Below, in pieces: positions 1 through 7,824 of a stretch of 64,000 nucleotides of DNA. This stretch comes from Mycetocola_A sp015752285. GTDB taxonomy: Bacteria; Actinomycetota; Actinomycetes; Actinomycetales; Microbacteriaceae. Made by a program: the position numbers and the translations under genes. Numbering within the stretch: position 1 is the first letter of the stretch; each line of letters begins with the position of its first letter. A model generated the notes under the pieces. The model saw only the letters and a program-made list of their open reading frames with translations, was not told the DNA's origin and ran no database searches. The stretch lies in NCBI RefSeq assembly GCF_015752285.1, contig NZ_JADOUY010000008.1, positions 44,164-108,163 on the forward strand, given 5' to 3'.

Positions 1-423
1 CTCGGCGCTCGCCGACGTGTCGTCGAAACGGTAGGTGAGCCACTCACGCACGAGTCGACGCGCGAGCTCGGCCCCGATGACCCTTTGACCGATGGCGAGC
101 ACCTGCGCGTTGTTCGAGAGCACGAGTCTCTCGACCGAGAAGCTGTCGTGCGCGACGGATGCGCGGATGCCGCGCACCTTCCCGGCCGCCATCGCCACGC
201 CCATTCCTGTTCCGCAGATCAGCAGACCGCGGTCGGCATTCCCGGCGGCGATGGTCTCTCCCACTGCGACGCCGACCCGGGGGTACGGAGTGTGCCCGTC
301 GGCGTCGACGCCGACATCCGTAACACTTTCGACGAGGCCGCTGGCCAGAAGGTCCTTCTTGAGGAGTTCCTTGTAGTCGAAACCGGCGTCATCCGATCCG
401 ATGACGATGCGGAGCTTGTCCAT
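1..423 (-). CDS. RpiB/LacAB-family sugar-phosphate isomerase (3' end outside window)
   Basis: Cytoplasmic aldose-ketose isomerase of the RpiB fold. The N-terminus reads MDKLRIVIGSDDAGFDYKEL, followed by the active-site loop LLICGTGMGVAMAAGKV, the RGIRASVAHD segment and NNAQVLAIGQRVIG, all typical of RpiB. About 141 codons are inside the window; the family is usually 145-160 residues, so little is missing. The ATG overlaps the TAA of the upstream kinase gene by one base, so translation is probably coupled. A partner kinase of the DhaKL type points to a tetrose (erythrulose-4-phosphate) or triose/pentose isomerase in a polyol pathway, as for the DerI/LerI enzymes of mycobacterial tetritol catabolism. 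The family call is firm; the substrate is inferred. Confidence 0.85.
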   Translation of the reverse strand, partial: MDKLRIVIGSDDAGFDYKELLKKDLLASGLVESVTDVGVDADGHTPYPRVGVAVGETIAAGNADRGLLICGTGMGVAMAAGKVRGIRASVAHDSFSVERLVLSNNAQVLAIGQRVIGAELARRLVREWLTYRFDDTSASAE

Positions 424-2147
424 TACTGTTCCTGTTCGTTGAGTACTGACGTGATGCGCTGCACGATCAGCGCGAGGGAGTGGGCTCCGGCATCCGGGGT
501 GCCCAGTGACTTCTCGGCGTGCGGACGGGCCCGGCCCATGAGCGGAAGCAGTTCCGCGGTTGCGGCGGCAGCGACTGTCGAGGCATCAGCGGCGACGGCC
601 CAGGCGTCCGCAAGTCGGGTGCCGCGTGCGACCTCGGCTGCGAGGGTGTCGGCGAACGGCACGAGCGAGTCGACCATCGTCTTGTCGCCGCGCACGGCAC
701 CGAAGGTGAGGATGCTCTCCGTCGCTGATCGCACTCCGTCGCTGACCGTCGCTGCAGAGGGCTTCTCCGAATCGCCGAGCCGCTCGCCCACGGCGGTGAG
801 CGCAGCACCCCAGAGTGCTCCTGAGGTCCCGCCGGCCCGATTCGACCAGGCGTCGGCTGCCCGGGTGAGCACCGTCTGCGCGCCGGCACCCCGGTGGAGA
901 GCATCACGGGCAGCGGCGCGAGCAGCCTGGGCTCCTCGCTGCATCCCGATTCCGTGATCGCCGTCTCCCGCGACAGCGTCGATCCGGCCGAGTTCGTCGA
1001 CGTTCTCGTCGATCACCGCGGCGATCGCATCGATCACGCGCTGGGCGACCCGGGCTGCTGCCCGGGACTCCTCGCTCGCGTCTGGGATGACGTCGACCGC
1101 TTCGAGCTCGTCGCGGACCGGTGCCTGTTCGGCGGCGGCGACGGAGCCTTTGCGATAGGCAGGAGTGTCTGCTGGCGCACGCCAGAATCCTTCGAGTTCG
1201 TCGTCGAGCCAGAACAGGGTCAGGGAGGCACCGGCCATGTCGAAACTGGTGACGAGTTCGCCGACCTCGGGGTCGACAACGGTGACCCCAGCTTCTGTGA
1301 GCAGCGCGGAGACACGGCGGTAGACGACGAACAGCTCCTCGTACTTCACCGAACCGAGCCCGTTGAGAAGAACACCCACCCGCTGGCCGTCAGCCGACGT
1401 GATGCCGTCGGGCAGTTCGGCGAGCAGCGCAGACACGAAGAGTTCAGCGAGTCCGTCTGCGGTCGGTACATCCATCTCGTCGATGCCGGGTTCACCGTGG
1501 ATGCCGATGCCGACACCCATGCGCCCCTCCGGCACGGTGAAGAGCGGCGCATCAGCCCCGGGCAGCGTGCACCCGGTGAACGCTACGCCGAAGGAGCGGG
1601 TGCGTTCGTTGGCCAGCGTAGCCACTCGGACGACCTCGTCGAGGGAGTAGCCCGCCTCCGAAGCCGCTGCCGCTGTCTTGAAAACGGTGAGATCGCCGGC
1701 GATGCCGCGACGTTTGTGCTTCTCGGCGACGGAGGCGCTGGCGATGTCATCGGTGACAACCACGGTACGGCAGTCGATACCGTCAGCGCGAAGACGGTCC
1801 TGCGCCTGGCTGAAGTGCAGGACGTCACCGGCGTAGTTGCCATAGGTGAGAAGGACGCCGCCACCGAGAGAGGCGGCAGAAGCGACCGAACGGACCTGCT
1901 GCGCCGACGGGGACGCAAACAGGTTGCCCATCGCAGCGCCGTGCGCGAGGCCCTGGCCGACCAGTCCCCCGAAAGCCGGGTAGTGGCCAGACCCACCGCC
2001 GGTGACGATGGCCACCGACCCTGGCCGGGATACCGTGCTCCGGATGACGCCCCCGTGCACGCGGCGGACCTGGGCGGCGTTGGCAGCGACGAAACCGTCG
2101 ATCATCTCGTCGGCGAAGTCGACGGGGTCATTGAACAGGCGAGTCAT
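423..2147 (-). CDS. Dihydroxyacetone/erythrulose kinase, DhaK-DhaL fusion
   Basis: ATP-dependent kinase of 574 residues phosphorylating a short ketose (dihydroxyacetone or D/L-erythrulose). The N-terminal DhaK domain shows the nucleotide-like motif TGGGSGHYPAFGG and the substrate-binding histidine in GIGIHGEPG. The C-terminal DhaL domain shows AVAGDGDHGIGMQRG, the Mg-ADP binding aspartates, then ERLGDSEKPSA. Both domains in one chain is the form that uses ATP directly rather than PEP-phosphotransferase. I chose ATG 2147 (MTRLFNDPVDFADE) because it begins exactly at the family's N-terminus. It lies 79 bp downstream of the MFS gene and its stop overlaps the rpiB-like start. The erythrulose reading comes from the isomerase neighbour; plain dihydroxyacetone remains possible. 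Confidence 0.88.
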   Translation of the reverse strand: MTRLFNDPVDFADEMIDGFVAANAAQVRRVHGGVIRSTVSRPGSVAIVTGGGSGHYPAFGGLVGQGLAHGAAMGNLFASPSAQQVRSVASAASLGGGVLLTYGNYAGDVLHFSQAQDRLRADGIDCRTVVVTDDIASASVAEKHKRRGIAGDLTVFKTAAAASEAGYSLDEVVRVATLANERTRSFGVAFTGCTLPGADAPLFTVPEGRMGVGIGIHGEPGIDEMDVPTADGLAELFVSALLAELPDGITSADGQRVGVLLNGLGSVKYEELFVVYRRVSALLTEAGVTVVDPEVGELVTSFDMAGASLTLFWLDDELEGFWRAPADTPAYRKGSVAAAEQAPVRDELEAVDVIPDASEESRAAARVAQRVIDAIAAVIDENVDELGRIDAVAGDGDHGIGMQRGAQAARAAARDALHRGAGAQTVLTRAADAWSNRAGGTSGALWGAALTAVGERLGDSEKPSAATVSDGVRSATESILTFGAVRGDKTMVDSLVPFADTLAAEVARGTRLADAWAVAADASTVAAAATAELLPLMGRARPHAEKSLGTPDAGAHSLALIVQRITSVLNEQEQ

Positions 2148-2194
2148 GTGCGTGGAGCTCCCGGGAAGGTGGGTGGAACAAGGAACGGTGGGGA

Positions 2195-2218
2195 GGGGCG
2201 GCCGCGAGCGGCCACCCC
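2195..2218 (-). other. Intergenic hairpin between transporter and kinase genes
   Basis: GC-rich inverted repeat with about 10 paired bases (one G-U) and a 4-base loop in the 79-bp gap. No T-run follows, so it is more likely an mRNA-stability or processing hairpin that sets the transporter:kinase ratio than a full terminator. Confidence 0.4.
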
Positions 2219-2226
2219 TCTCCTGA

Positions 2227-3594
2227 TCACTGCGCGAGCGACTGCGCGTCGACCGGGTCGACGGCGCCTGGCGGTGTGCGCCTCGCACGAGCCAGCAGGA
2301 GCATGATCACTCCCGAGATCGCCATGAAGCCACCGACGATGAACATGGGGACCTCGTAGCTGCCGGTCCAGTCGGCGACAGCACCGGTGACGTACGGAGC
2401 CGAGAAGCCTGCGAGGTTTCCGATGGTGTTGATCAGCGCGATACCCGCTGCGGCTGCCGCTCCGGTGAGGAACTGCGTGGGCAGCGTCCAGAAGTTCGGC
2501 AAGGCGGAGAAGATCGCCATGGCGGTAATCGCGATGATGGCGATCGTCGCGAACGGCGAGCCGGCGAAGAGGGCGAACGGGATGCTCAGCGCACCGACGA
2601 ACGCGGGAATCACGATGTGCCAGGTCTTGAGACCGCGCTTCGTGGCATCCCTGGCCCAGAAATGCAGGGCGATCGCTGCCGGGATGTACGGCACGGCGGT
2701 GATGAGGCCCTTCTGGAACGTGTCGAACTCAGTACCGAACTGGGCCTGGAATCCTTCGATGATCGTCGGCAGGAAGAAGCCAAGTGCGTAGAGGCCGTAG
2801 ATGAAGCCGAAGTAGATGAACGCAAGCGCCCAGACCCGACCGCTCTTGAACGCATCACGGATGCGGGCGTGCCCGTTGGCCTTCTCGGTCGTCGCGCGCT
2901 CCTTCTCGAGTGCATTGGTCAGCCAGACCTTCTCCTCTTCGGTGAGCCACTTCGCGTCAGCCGGGCGGTCCTTGAGGTAGAACCAGGCGACGATACCGAT
3001 GATGATCGCCGGGATGGCGACGCCGGCGAACATGAAGCGCCAGCCTTCGAGGCCGAAGATGCCGTCCTGTTCGATGAGGATGGCGGCGAGGGGTGCACCG
3101 ATCACGGTGGTGAGCGGCTGTGCCAGGTAGAACAGCGCGAGGATCTTCGAGCGGTGGGCGGCGGGCACCCAGAGGCTGAGGAACAGGATAGCGCCGGGGA
3201 AGAAGCCGGCTTCGGCGACGCCGAGCAGGAAGCGCAGGCCGACGAGCTGCTCGAAGTTGCCGACCCAGGTGAAGAGCAGCGCGACGATGCCCCAGCTGAC
3301 CATGATCCTGGCCAGCCACTTGCGGGCACCGAATCGGTGGAGGGCGAGGTTCGAGGGAGCCTCCAGCAGGATGTATCCGATGAAGAACACGCCAGAGGCG
3401 AACCCGAACTGAGCCGCCGACAGGGCGAGGTCGTCGTTCATCCCGTTGGGAGCGGCGAATCCGATCGCTGTCCTGTCGAGATAGTTGATGAAGAACATCA
3501 GTGCGACGAACGGCACCAGGCGAACGGCGACCTTTCGGATCGCTGATTTCTCTACCGCTGACTGCGGTCCGGGTCTCGATGTGGTGGAGGCCAC
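2227..3594 (-). CDS. MFS transporter, anion:cation symporter (ACS) type
   Basis: Inner-membrane secondary transporter of 455 residues with about 12 hydrophobic segments. The ACS-like N-terminal signature is present: INYLDRTAIGFAAPNGMN, then a motif-A loop around LHRFGARKWLARI and the GVAEAGFFPGAILFLSLWVP segment. The start is GTG 3594, preceded by GAAGGAG at a spacing of five bases; upstream codons in the same frame look non-coding. It is the first gene of the operon with the kinase and isomerase, so it probably imports the tetritol or polyol-derived acid/ketose that they use. It is transcribed from the promoter at 3664-3692, which the adjacent GntR regulator probably controls. The family is secure; the substrate is unknown. 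Confidence 0.88.
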   Translation of the reverse strand: MASTTSRPGPQSAVEKSAIRKVAVRLVPFVALMFFINYLDRTAIGFAAPNGMNDDLALSAAQFGFASGVFFIGYILLEAPSNLALHRFGARKWLARIMVSWGIVALLFTWVGNFEQLVGLRFLLGVAEAGFFPGAILFLSLWVPAAHRSKILALFYLAQPLTTVIGAPLAAILIEQDGIFGLEGWRFMFAGVAIPAIIIGIVAWFYLKDRPADAKWLTEEEKVWLTNALEKERATTEKANGHARIRDAFKSGRVWALAFIYFGFIYGLYALGFFLPTIIEGFQAQFGTEFDTFQKGLITAVPYIPAAIALHFWARDATKRGLKTWHIVIPAFVGALSIPFALFAGSPFATIAIIAITAMAIFSALPNFWTLPTQFLTGAAAAAGIALINTIGNLAGFSAPYVTGAVADWTGSYEVPMFIVGGFMAISGVIMLLLARARRTPPGAVDPVDAQSLAQ

Positions 3595-3663
3595 GTTAAC
3601 TCCTTCGTTAAATATGAGGGCGGCAACCAGAACCCGGTGAGAACCACGTCGGTCGCGTAAATG

Positions 3664-3692
3664 AGTATTCGCCTTTTTCCGTTTCCTGTCAA
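3664..3692 (-). promoter_or_regulatory. Promoter of the MFS-kinase-isomerase operon
   Basis: On the minus strand a perfect -35 TTGACA (3687-3692), a 17-bp spacer and a -10 AATACT (3664-3669). Transcription would start near 3657, giving a leader of about 63 nt. The -35 lies inside the palindrome at 3688-3701. Confidence 0.7.
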
Positions 3693-3701
3693 CCGGTTGA
3701 C
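3688..3701. promoter_or_regulatory. Palindromic operator, probable GntR binding site
   Basis: Perfect 14-bp palindrome GTCAACCGGTTGAC in the divergent intergenic region, overlapping the -35 box of the minus-strand operon. FadR-type GntR proteins bind short palindromes of this size next to their own genes. A bound protein here would block RNA polymerase. Confidence 0.7.
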
Positions 3702-3741
3702 CAAAAAGGGAGTGACGGTGGGCGCGCTCGACCCCATCCAG

Positions 3742-3747
3742 TACCGT
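3742..3747 (+). promoter_or_regulatory. -10 box for a leaderless GntR transcript
   Basis: TACCGT ends six bases before the ATG at 3754, so transcription would begin at or near the start codon. No clear -35 is seen. Confidence 0.4.
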
Positions 3748-3753
3748 GGACCC

Positions 3754-4491
3754 ATGCCGGCATATCCTCACGACGCGTCTTCCGAAATCGCCGCGTCCAT
3801 CGGCTCCCTCTCTGGCGGCACACCGGTCTCCGCGGTTGCGAAACGGTTGCTCGAGATCTTCACGAAGGGTGACATCGAGCCGGGAACCCGGCTCCCCCCT
3901 GAGCGCCAACTCTCGACCACGCTCGGTGTCGGCCGGTCCGCCGTGCGTGAAGCCCTTGCCGCTCTCGAGATCCTCGGTGTCGTCGATGTCCGACCGGGTT
4001 CGGGCACCTACCTCCGCGGTGCGACGAGCGAGCTCCTCCCCCAGACCCTGAGCTGGGGCCTCATGCTCGGCGAACCACGCACCGTCGAACTCATCGAGGT
4101 CCGCGGCGCCCTGGAGATCTATGCCGCCAGGCTCGCGGCGTCCCGCATCACCGACCAGGCCCTCGAACGACTCGGCCAGCACGTCGACGAGATGCGCGCG
4201 AACATCGGCGACCTGCCTGCCTTCGTCGAAGCTGACCTGCAGTTTCATTCGGAACTGGCCCGCAGCATCAACAACACCGTGTTGTTGGACCTGCTTCAGA
4301 GCATCCGGTCCCTCCTACGGGTCTGGGTCGATCGTGCCGTGCAGCAGCCGGAAGAGGCTGCGGCTGCCATCGAGGAACACGCGGCCGTCTACGCGGCGAT
4401 CGCGACTCGCGACCCGGATGCTGCGGCATCCGCCATGGCCGTTCACATGAATACCGCTGGAGCCCGTCTCTCGCGTTCCGTCGCTCCGTAG
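3754..4491 (+). CDS. GntR-family regulator, FadR subfamily (FCD domain)
   Basis: Transcription factor of 245 residues. The N-terminal winged helix-turn-helix reads GDIEPGTRLPPERQLSTTLGVGRSAVREAL, with the wing VRPGSGTYL. The C-terminal all-helical FCD ligand domain keeps the metal-binding pattern: Asp and His in EADLQFHSEL, His in EEHAAVY and His in VHMNT. It is divergent from the transporter-kinase-isomerase operon with a palindrome between them, so it probably represses that operon until the sugar-acid or phosphorylated ketose appears. ATG 3754 fits a leaderless start. An in-frame GTG at 3718 with AGGGAG upstream is an alternative and would add 12 residues. Confidence 0.9.
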   Translation: MPAYPHDASSEIAASIGSLSGGTPVSAVAKRLLEIFTKGDIEPGTRLPPERQLSTTLGVGRSAVREALAALEILGVVDVRPGSGTYLRGATSELLPQTLSWGLMLGEPRTVELIEVRGALEIYAARLAASRITDQALERLGQHVDEMRANIGDLPAFVEADLQFHSELARSINNTVLLDLLQSIRSLLRVWVDRAVQQPEEAAAAIEEHAAVYAAIATRDPDAAASAMAVHMNTAGARLSRSVAP

Positions 4492-4580
4492 CGCAATTCG
4501 GGCGGGTGCTCCCGTCCGAACGCGTAGCGCGGCCGGGCGAATCCCCCGCCTGATCCGGTTTACGGCAGTCTGTCGATCCC

Positions 4581-4600
4581 GTCAACCGGTGTATTTGACA
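4581..4600. promoter_or_regulatory. Second GTCAACCGGT half-operator upstream of the M6 gene
   Basis: GTCAACCGGT (4581-4590) is identical to the first ten bases of the palindrome at 3688-3701, and a TTGAC half-site follows at 4595-4599 (TTGACA with the next base). The half-sites are nine bases apart here instead of four. TTGACA could also be a -35; a TAGGCT at 4613-4618 is too close (12 bp) to be its ideal partner. Confidence 0.45.
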
Positions 4601-4708
4601 AATCCTCACGAGTAGGCTAGCCGGCATCCACACATCGAAGTTGATCGCTCGCCGTGCGCCCGCAGATCGTGCAACCGGGTCGCCGAGCACTTGGAGAGAG
4701 GGGCGGTC

Positions 4709-6490
4709 GTGCCCAGTCCATTCATCGGTGAAATCTTCACTTTCCGCAATCCGGATGATTCGGAGGTGACGCTCCGCGGTTGGGGAAACCAGTTCGAAGC
4801 CGTCTTCGAAACCCTCGATGGGTACACCGTCGTACCGGGAAGCGACGGTTTCTATGAGTACGCCTACCTCGCCGACGACGGCGAGTCGCTGCTCCCCAGC
4901 GGCAGAAGGGTCGACGAGACCGACCCCGAATCGCTCTCCCTCCCGAAGCACGTCCGCCTCACGCGCGATGCCGCCCGGATGCACGCCGACGGAGCGCGTT
5001 CGGCGATGGGTCCGCCTCCACGCTGGATGCAACGCCGCCAGCAGGATCGTGCTGCCCGAGACGTGCGCCCGCCAGAGGGCTTGCCGCCCGGGTCGCCGGA
5101 GTCGGCAGCGGACGAGGCCCAGGCCGCTGATGACGGGCCGGACGGAGCTCCTCCGTCCGGCGCAACCACCGGGGACTACCTGGGTCTGGTCCTGCTCGTC
5201 GACTTTTCCGACTTTCCGCAGTCGATCGGCCGGCAGGAGGTCGACGATTTCTGCAACAAGGCCGGCTATTCGGGTTTCGGCAACAACGGATCTGCGTTCG
5301 ATTACTTCCGGGACGTCTCAGACGGCACACTCCGGTACAAGAATCACGTGGCGGCGTACTACCGTGCAGCCCACCCACGGACGTACTACACCGACCCCAC
5401 GGTCGCGTACGGAACTCGGGCTCAGGAACTCATCCGTGAGGCTCTCGACAGCCTCGTCGCCAGCGGCTTCAACTTCACCACGCTGACCGCGGACTCGGGC
5501 GGTTTCATTCAGGCGCTCAGCGTGTTCTACGCAGGCACCCGCTCCAACAACTGGTCGGAGGGACTCTGGCCACACTCGTGGGGTCTCGCCAGTTCGTACT
5601 CGGTCGGCGGCGGGCGCCGGTTCTCCGATTACCAGATCACCGATCTCGGTACCCAGCTGACGCTGCGGACGTTCTGCCACGAGAACGGACACATGGTCTG
5701 CGATTTCCCCGACCTGTACGACTACGACGCCGTCAGTGTCGGGAATGGCATCGGCCACTACTCGCTCATGTGTTTCGGCGGATCAGATCGGAACCCGGTC
5801 CAGGTCGAGGCCTACCTCAAGCATGCGGCCGGCTGGTCGTCACGCGTCACCACCCTCACCAGCGGCATGACGGCGACGGTCGAGGCAGGAAAAAACGACT
5901 TCCTTCTCCACGCGCGGAACGCATCCGAGTACTTCATTCTGGAGAACAGGCGCCAGTCCGGCCGCGATGCTGCACTGCCTGACGCCGGCCTGGCGATCTG
6001 GCACGTCGATGTGAACGGCAACAACAGCCATGAGCAGATGACGGCCAGCCAGCACTACGAATGCTCACTCGAGCAGGCAGACAATCGGTTCGACCTCGAA
6101 CGCCGGGTCAACGGCGGCGACGCCGAAGATCTGTACGGTGGCACGGCGTCGTCGTTCGGACCAGCGACCGCCCCGTCGAGCAACTGGTGGGACGGCACCG
6201 CGTCCGGGCTCGACATCTCGCAGATCTCCGCCGTCGGCACGTCGATGACCGTCACCACCAGGGCATCCGGGCCCCAGTGGTACTCGAACGTGGGCGTTGC
6301 CAGCGTTTTCGCCACCCACCACGGCCAGAACGCGTGGGCGAACCTCGCCGGTCTCGGCTGGCGGAAAGTCCAGACGGGCGCCCCAGACGGCGTCACCAAC
6401 ATGCTGGGGGTTCTCGCCCTGGCCCGGGCCAGGAACCTCACCGTCACCGTCAATGCTGACGCCGGCGCCGTGTTCCAGGCCTACCTCTGA
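4709..6490 (+). CDS. M6-family (immune inhibitor A-like) metalloprotease
   Basis: Predicted zinc metallopeptidase of 593 residues. The zinc motif is HENGHMVCDFPDLYD near residue 324 (HExxH with the downstream Asp of M6 enzymes). An N-terminal segment MPSPFIGEIFTFRNPDD is followed by a Pro/Ala/Asp-rich linker (about 95-150), the catalytic region (about 155-430), a beta-rich segment, and a C-terminal domain of about 70 residues beginning near SNVGVASVF. I chose GTG 4709, which has a purine-rich GGAGAGAGGGG upstream. No signal peptide or TM segment is visible, which is unusual for a protease normally secreted. The next gene, 33 bp on, is a free copy of its C-terminal domain. Substrate unknown. 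Confidence 0.85.
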   Translation: MPSPFIGEIFTFRNPDDSEVTLRGWGNQFEAVFETLDGYTVVPGSDGFYEYAYLADDGESLLPSGRRVDETDPESLSLPKHVRLTRDAARMHADGARSAMGPPPRWMQRRQQDRAARDVRPPEGLPPGSPESAADEAQAADDGPDGAPPSGATTGDYLGLVLLVDFSDFPQSIGRQEVDDFCNKAGYSGFGNNGSAFDYFRDVSDGTLRYKNHVAAYYRAAHPRTYYTDPTVAYGTRAQELIREALDSLVASGFNFTTLTADSGGFIQALSVFYAGTRSNNWSEGLWPHSWGLASSYSVGGGRRFSDYQITDLGTQLTLRTFCHENGHMVCDFPDLYDYDAVSVGNGIGHYSLMCFGGSDRNPVQVEAYLKHAAGWSSRVTTLTSGMTATVEAGKNDFLLHARNASEYFILENRRQSGRDAALPDAGLAIWHVDVNGNNSHEQMTASQHYECSLEQADNRFDLERRVNGGDAEDLYGGTASSFGPATAPSSNWWDGTASGLDISQISAVGTSMTVTTRASGPQWYSNVGVASVFATHHGQNAWANLAGLGWRKVQTGAPDGVTNMLGVLALARARNLTVTVNADAGAVFQAYL

Positions 6491-6523
6491 TCCCCAGCAG
6501 CCACGACACAGGAAGAGCCGACC

Positions 6524-6736
6524 ATGTGGACCTTGATCAATCAGATTTTCACCTCCCACCACTCCCAGAACGCGTGGGCACATCTCGCCGTCGACGGCGC
6601 GTGGCACAAAGTGCTGCCCAACGCTCCAGACGGCGTGACAAACGTGCACCTGGTGCTCGCCACCGCCAAAGCGAACGGCAAGCAGGTCTACGTCGTGCTC
6701 GATGCAGCCAAGAACATCACCCAGGTCTACCTCTAG
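6524..6736 (+). CDS. Stand-alone copy of the M6 protease C-terminal domain
   Basis: A 70-residue protein starting MWTLINQIFTSHHSQNAWAH. It aligns without large gaps to the last 70 residues of the upstream protease: HH.QNAWA.LA, W.KV, APDGVTN and the C-terminal YL are shared, at roughly 40-45% identity by eye. It has no signal peptide or cysteines. The gap to the protease stop is 33 bp and contains AGGAAGAG as a ribosome site, so the two are probably one transcript. It could be an inhibitor, chaperone or oligomerisation partner that mimics the protease's own domain. I do not recognise the domain by name; the duplication itself is seen directly. Confidence 0.8.
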   Translation: MWTLINQIFTSHHSQNAWAHLAVDGAWHKVLPNAPDGVTNVHLVLATAKANGKQVYVVLDAAKNITQVYL

Positions 6737-6753
6737 CCGACGGGAACACGCCG

Positions 6754-7113
6754 ATGCCCAACGAAGTCACCATCAGGATCGCCGTCGACTCGGGATCTGA
6801 CGGACACCTTGCCTCTGCCGGGCAGGCAGAAGCCTCCCCATCGCCCGTTTCGGTCGACGAGTTGGGTGCACCGGGATCGTCCGGGAGCAGCGCGGGGGCG
6901 GCGTCAGGCGACGCCCCGGTTCCGCTCCCACTCGATCAGCTGAACGGGAACGCCTCCGCCCAGGACTCGTCCGCCCCTTCTCCATCGGCGATCCTGGCGC
7001 CGTCCGCCGCTGCCGGTGGCGACGCCCCACAGCCGATCCCACTCGAAGAACTCCGGGCGGGCGACGCCGACACGGATACGGATGCCGACGACGACGCACC
7101 CACTCCTCGGTGA
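6754..7113 (+). CDS. Small acidic Ala/Ser/Pro-rich protein with internal repeat
   Basis: A 119-residue protein of low complexity, probably largely disordered. Two near-identical motifs, GDAPVPLPLDQLNG and GDAPQPIPLEELRAGD, lie about 42 residues apart, and the C-terminus is Asp-rich (DADTDTDADDDAPTP). It begins 17 bp after the small M6-domain gene on the same strand, so it is the likely third member of that unit. I do not recognise a family. The conserved short linear motifs suggest a binding peptide presented in a disordered tail; that is inference. Start ATG 6754. Confidence 0.6.
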   Translation: MPNEVTIRIAVDSGSDGHLASAGQAEASPSPVSVDELGAPGSSGSSAGAASGDAPVPLPLDQLNGNASAQDSSAPSPSAILAPSAAAGGDAPQPIPLEELRAGDADTDTDADDDAPTPR

Positions 7114-7142
7114 CGCATCGAGCGCCACCCTCATCCGGCCGT

Positions 7143-7514
7143 TCACTCGGGTGGGCAACGCTCCGCGTCGCCGGAATCGAGCGCGTCCAGCGCCTGAAGT
7201 GCATCGAGGGCGCGCGCCAGACGGTCGGACTCCCTCTCGTCCCACCAGTACGGCCCGCGTTCACCGAGTCCCGCTTTAGCGAACCCGACGCGCTCGCGGG
7301 CTGCAGCGATCGCATCCGCATCGCCGGCGCGCTTCGCCGACCGTACGCCGGACCGTCCCCGACCGAGGTGGGATGTCAATTGCTCGACCACGTCAGCAGG
7401 AAGGAACGGGTCGGTGCGCCGCCAGCGCCTGCCGTTGATGACCAGCCAGCGCGCATCGTCGTCAGTCGTCGATGATCCGTTGCTGTCGGAATCGGTCGAG
7501 CCATCGGAAGTCAT
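7143..7514 (-). CDS. Conserved small actinobacterial protein, function unknown
   Basis: A 123-residue soluble protein. After a Ser/Asp-rich N-terminus of about 20 residues comes DDARWLVINGRRWRRTDPFLPADVVEQL, then a helical region rich in Arg/Ala with GERGPYWWDER. This layout (a WIVIDGRRWR-like segment, then a helical GPYWW segment) matches a widespread uncharacterised actinobacterial family sometimes mislabelled as a biopolymer transporter. It stands alone, convergent with the gene at 6754 and 103 bp from tRNA-Lys on the same strand. Function unknown. Confidence 0.7.
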   Translation of the reverse strand: MTSDGSTDSDSNGSSTTDDDARWLVINGRRWRRTDPFLPADVVEQLTSHLGRGRSGVRSAKRAGDADAIAAARERVGFAKAGLGERGPYWWDERESDRLARALDALQALDALDSGDAERCPPE

Positions 7515-7616
7515 GGCACGACTCTATTCGCGACGAACAGCGTCGTGTCGGATGACGTCACGCACCTGGCGATGACGAACTACCGGTTTAGTCGCAGTAA
7601 GAGGAAGAAGAGATTG

Positions 7617-7689
7617 TGCACCCCCCGGGACTTGAACCCGGAACCCACTGATTAAGAGTCAGTTGCTCTGCCGATTGAGCTAGAGGTGC
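7617..7689 (-). tRNA. tRNA-Lys (CTT anticodon)
   Basis: Full cloverleaf: acceptor GCACCTC pairing with GGGGTGC (one G-U), discriminator A, D arm GCTCAATCGGCAGAGC, anticodon loop CTCTTAA inside stem CTGA/TCAG, T arm with GGTTCAAGTCC. The CCA end is not encoded. Confidence 0.97.
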
Positions 7690-7812
7690 ATTTCGAACCC
7701 ACCGATTGCGCGGTGAACCGAGGAAAACCATAGCATGCGATCCGCGTGCTCCGCGAATCGAGAGAGCATCGCCAGACGCCCCATCCCCGCTCACCATGGC
7801 GGAAGCCGACGC

Positions 7813-7818
7813 TATCGT
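7813..7818 (+). promoter_or_regulatory. -10 box of a leaderless transcript
   Basis: TATCGT ends six bases before ATG 7825; no ribosome site fits between them. Confidence 0.4.
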
Positions 7819-7824
7819 GGAAGC

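Noticed and set aside
894..2306. Long plus-strand open frame (470 codons) opposite the kinase gene
   Set aside because: It is the antisense shadow of a clear DhaKL gene; composition is Arg/Asp/Val-rich without any motif.
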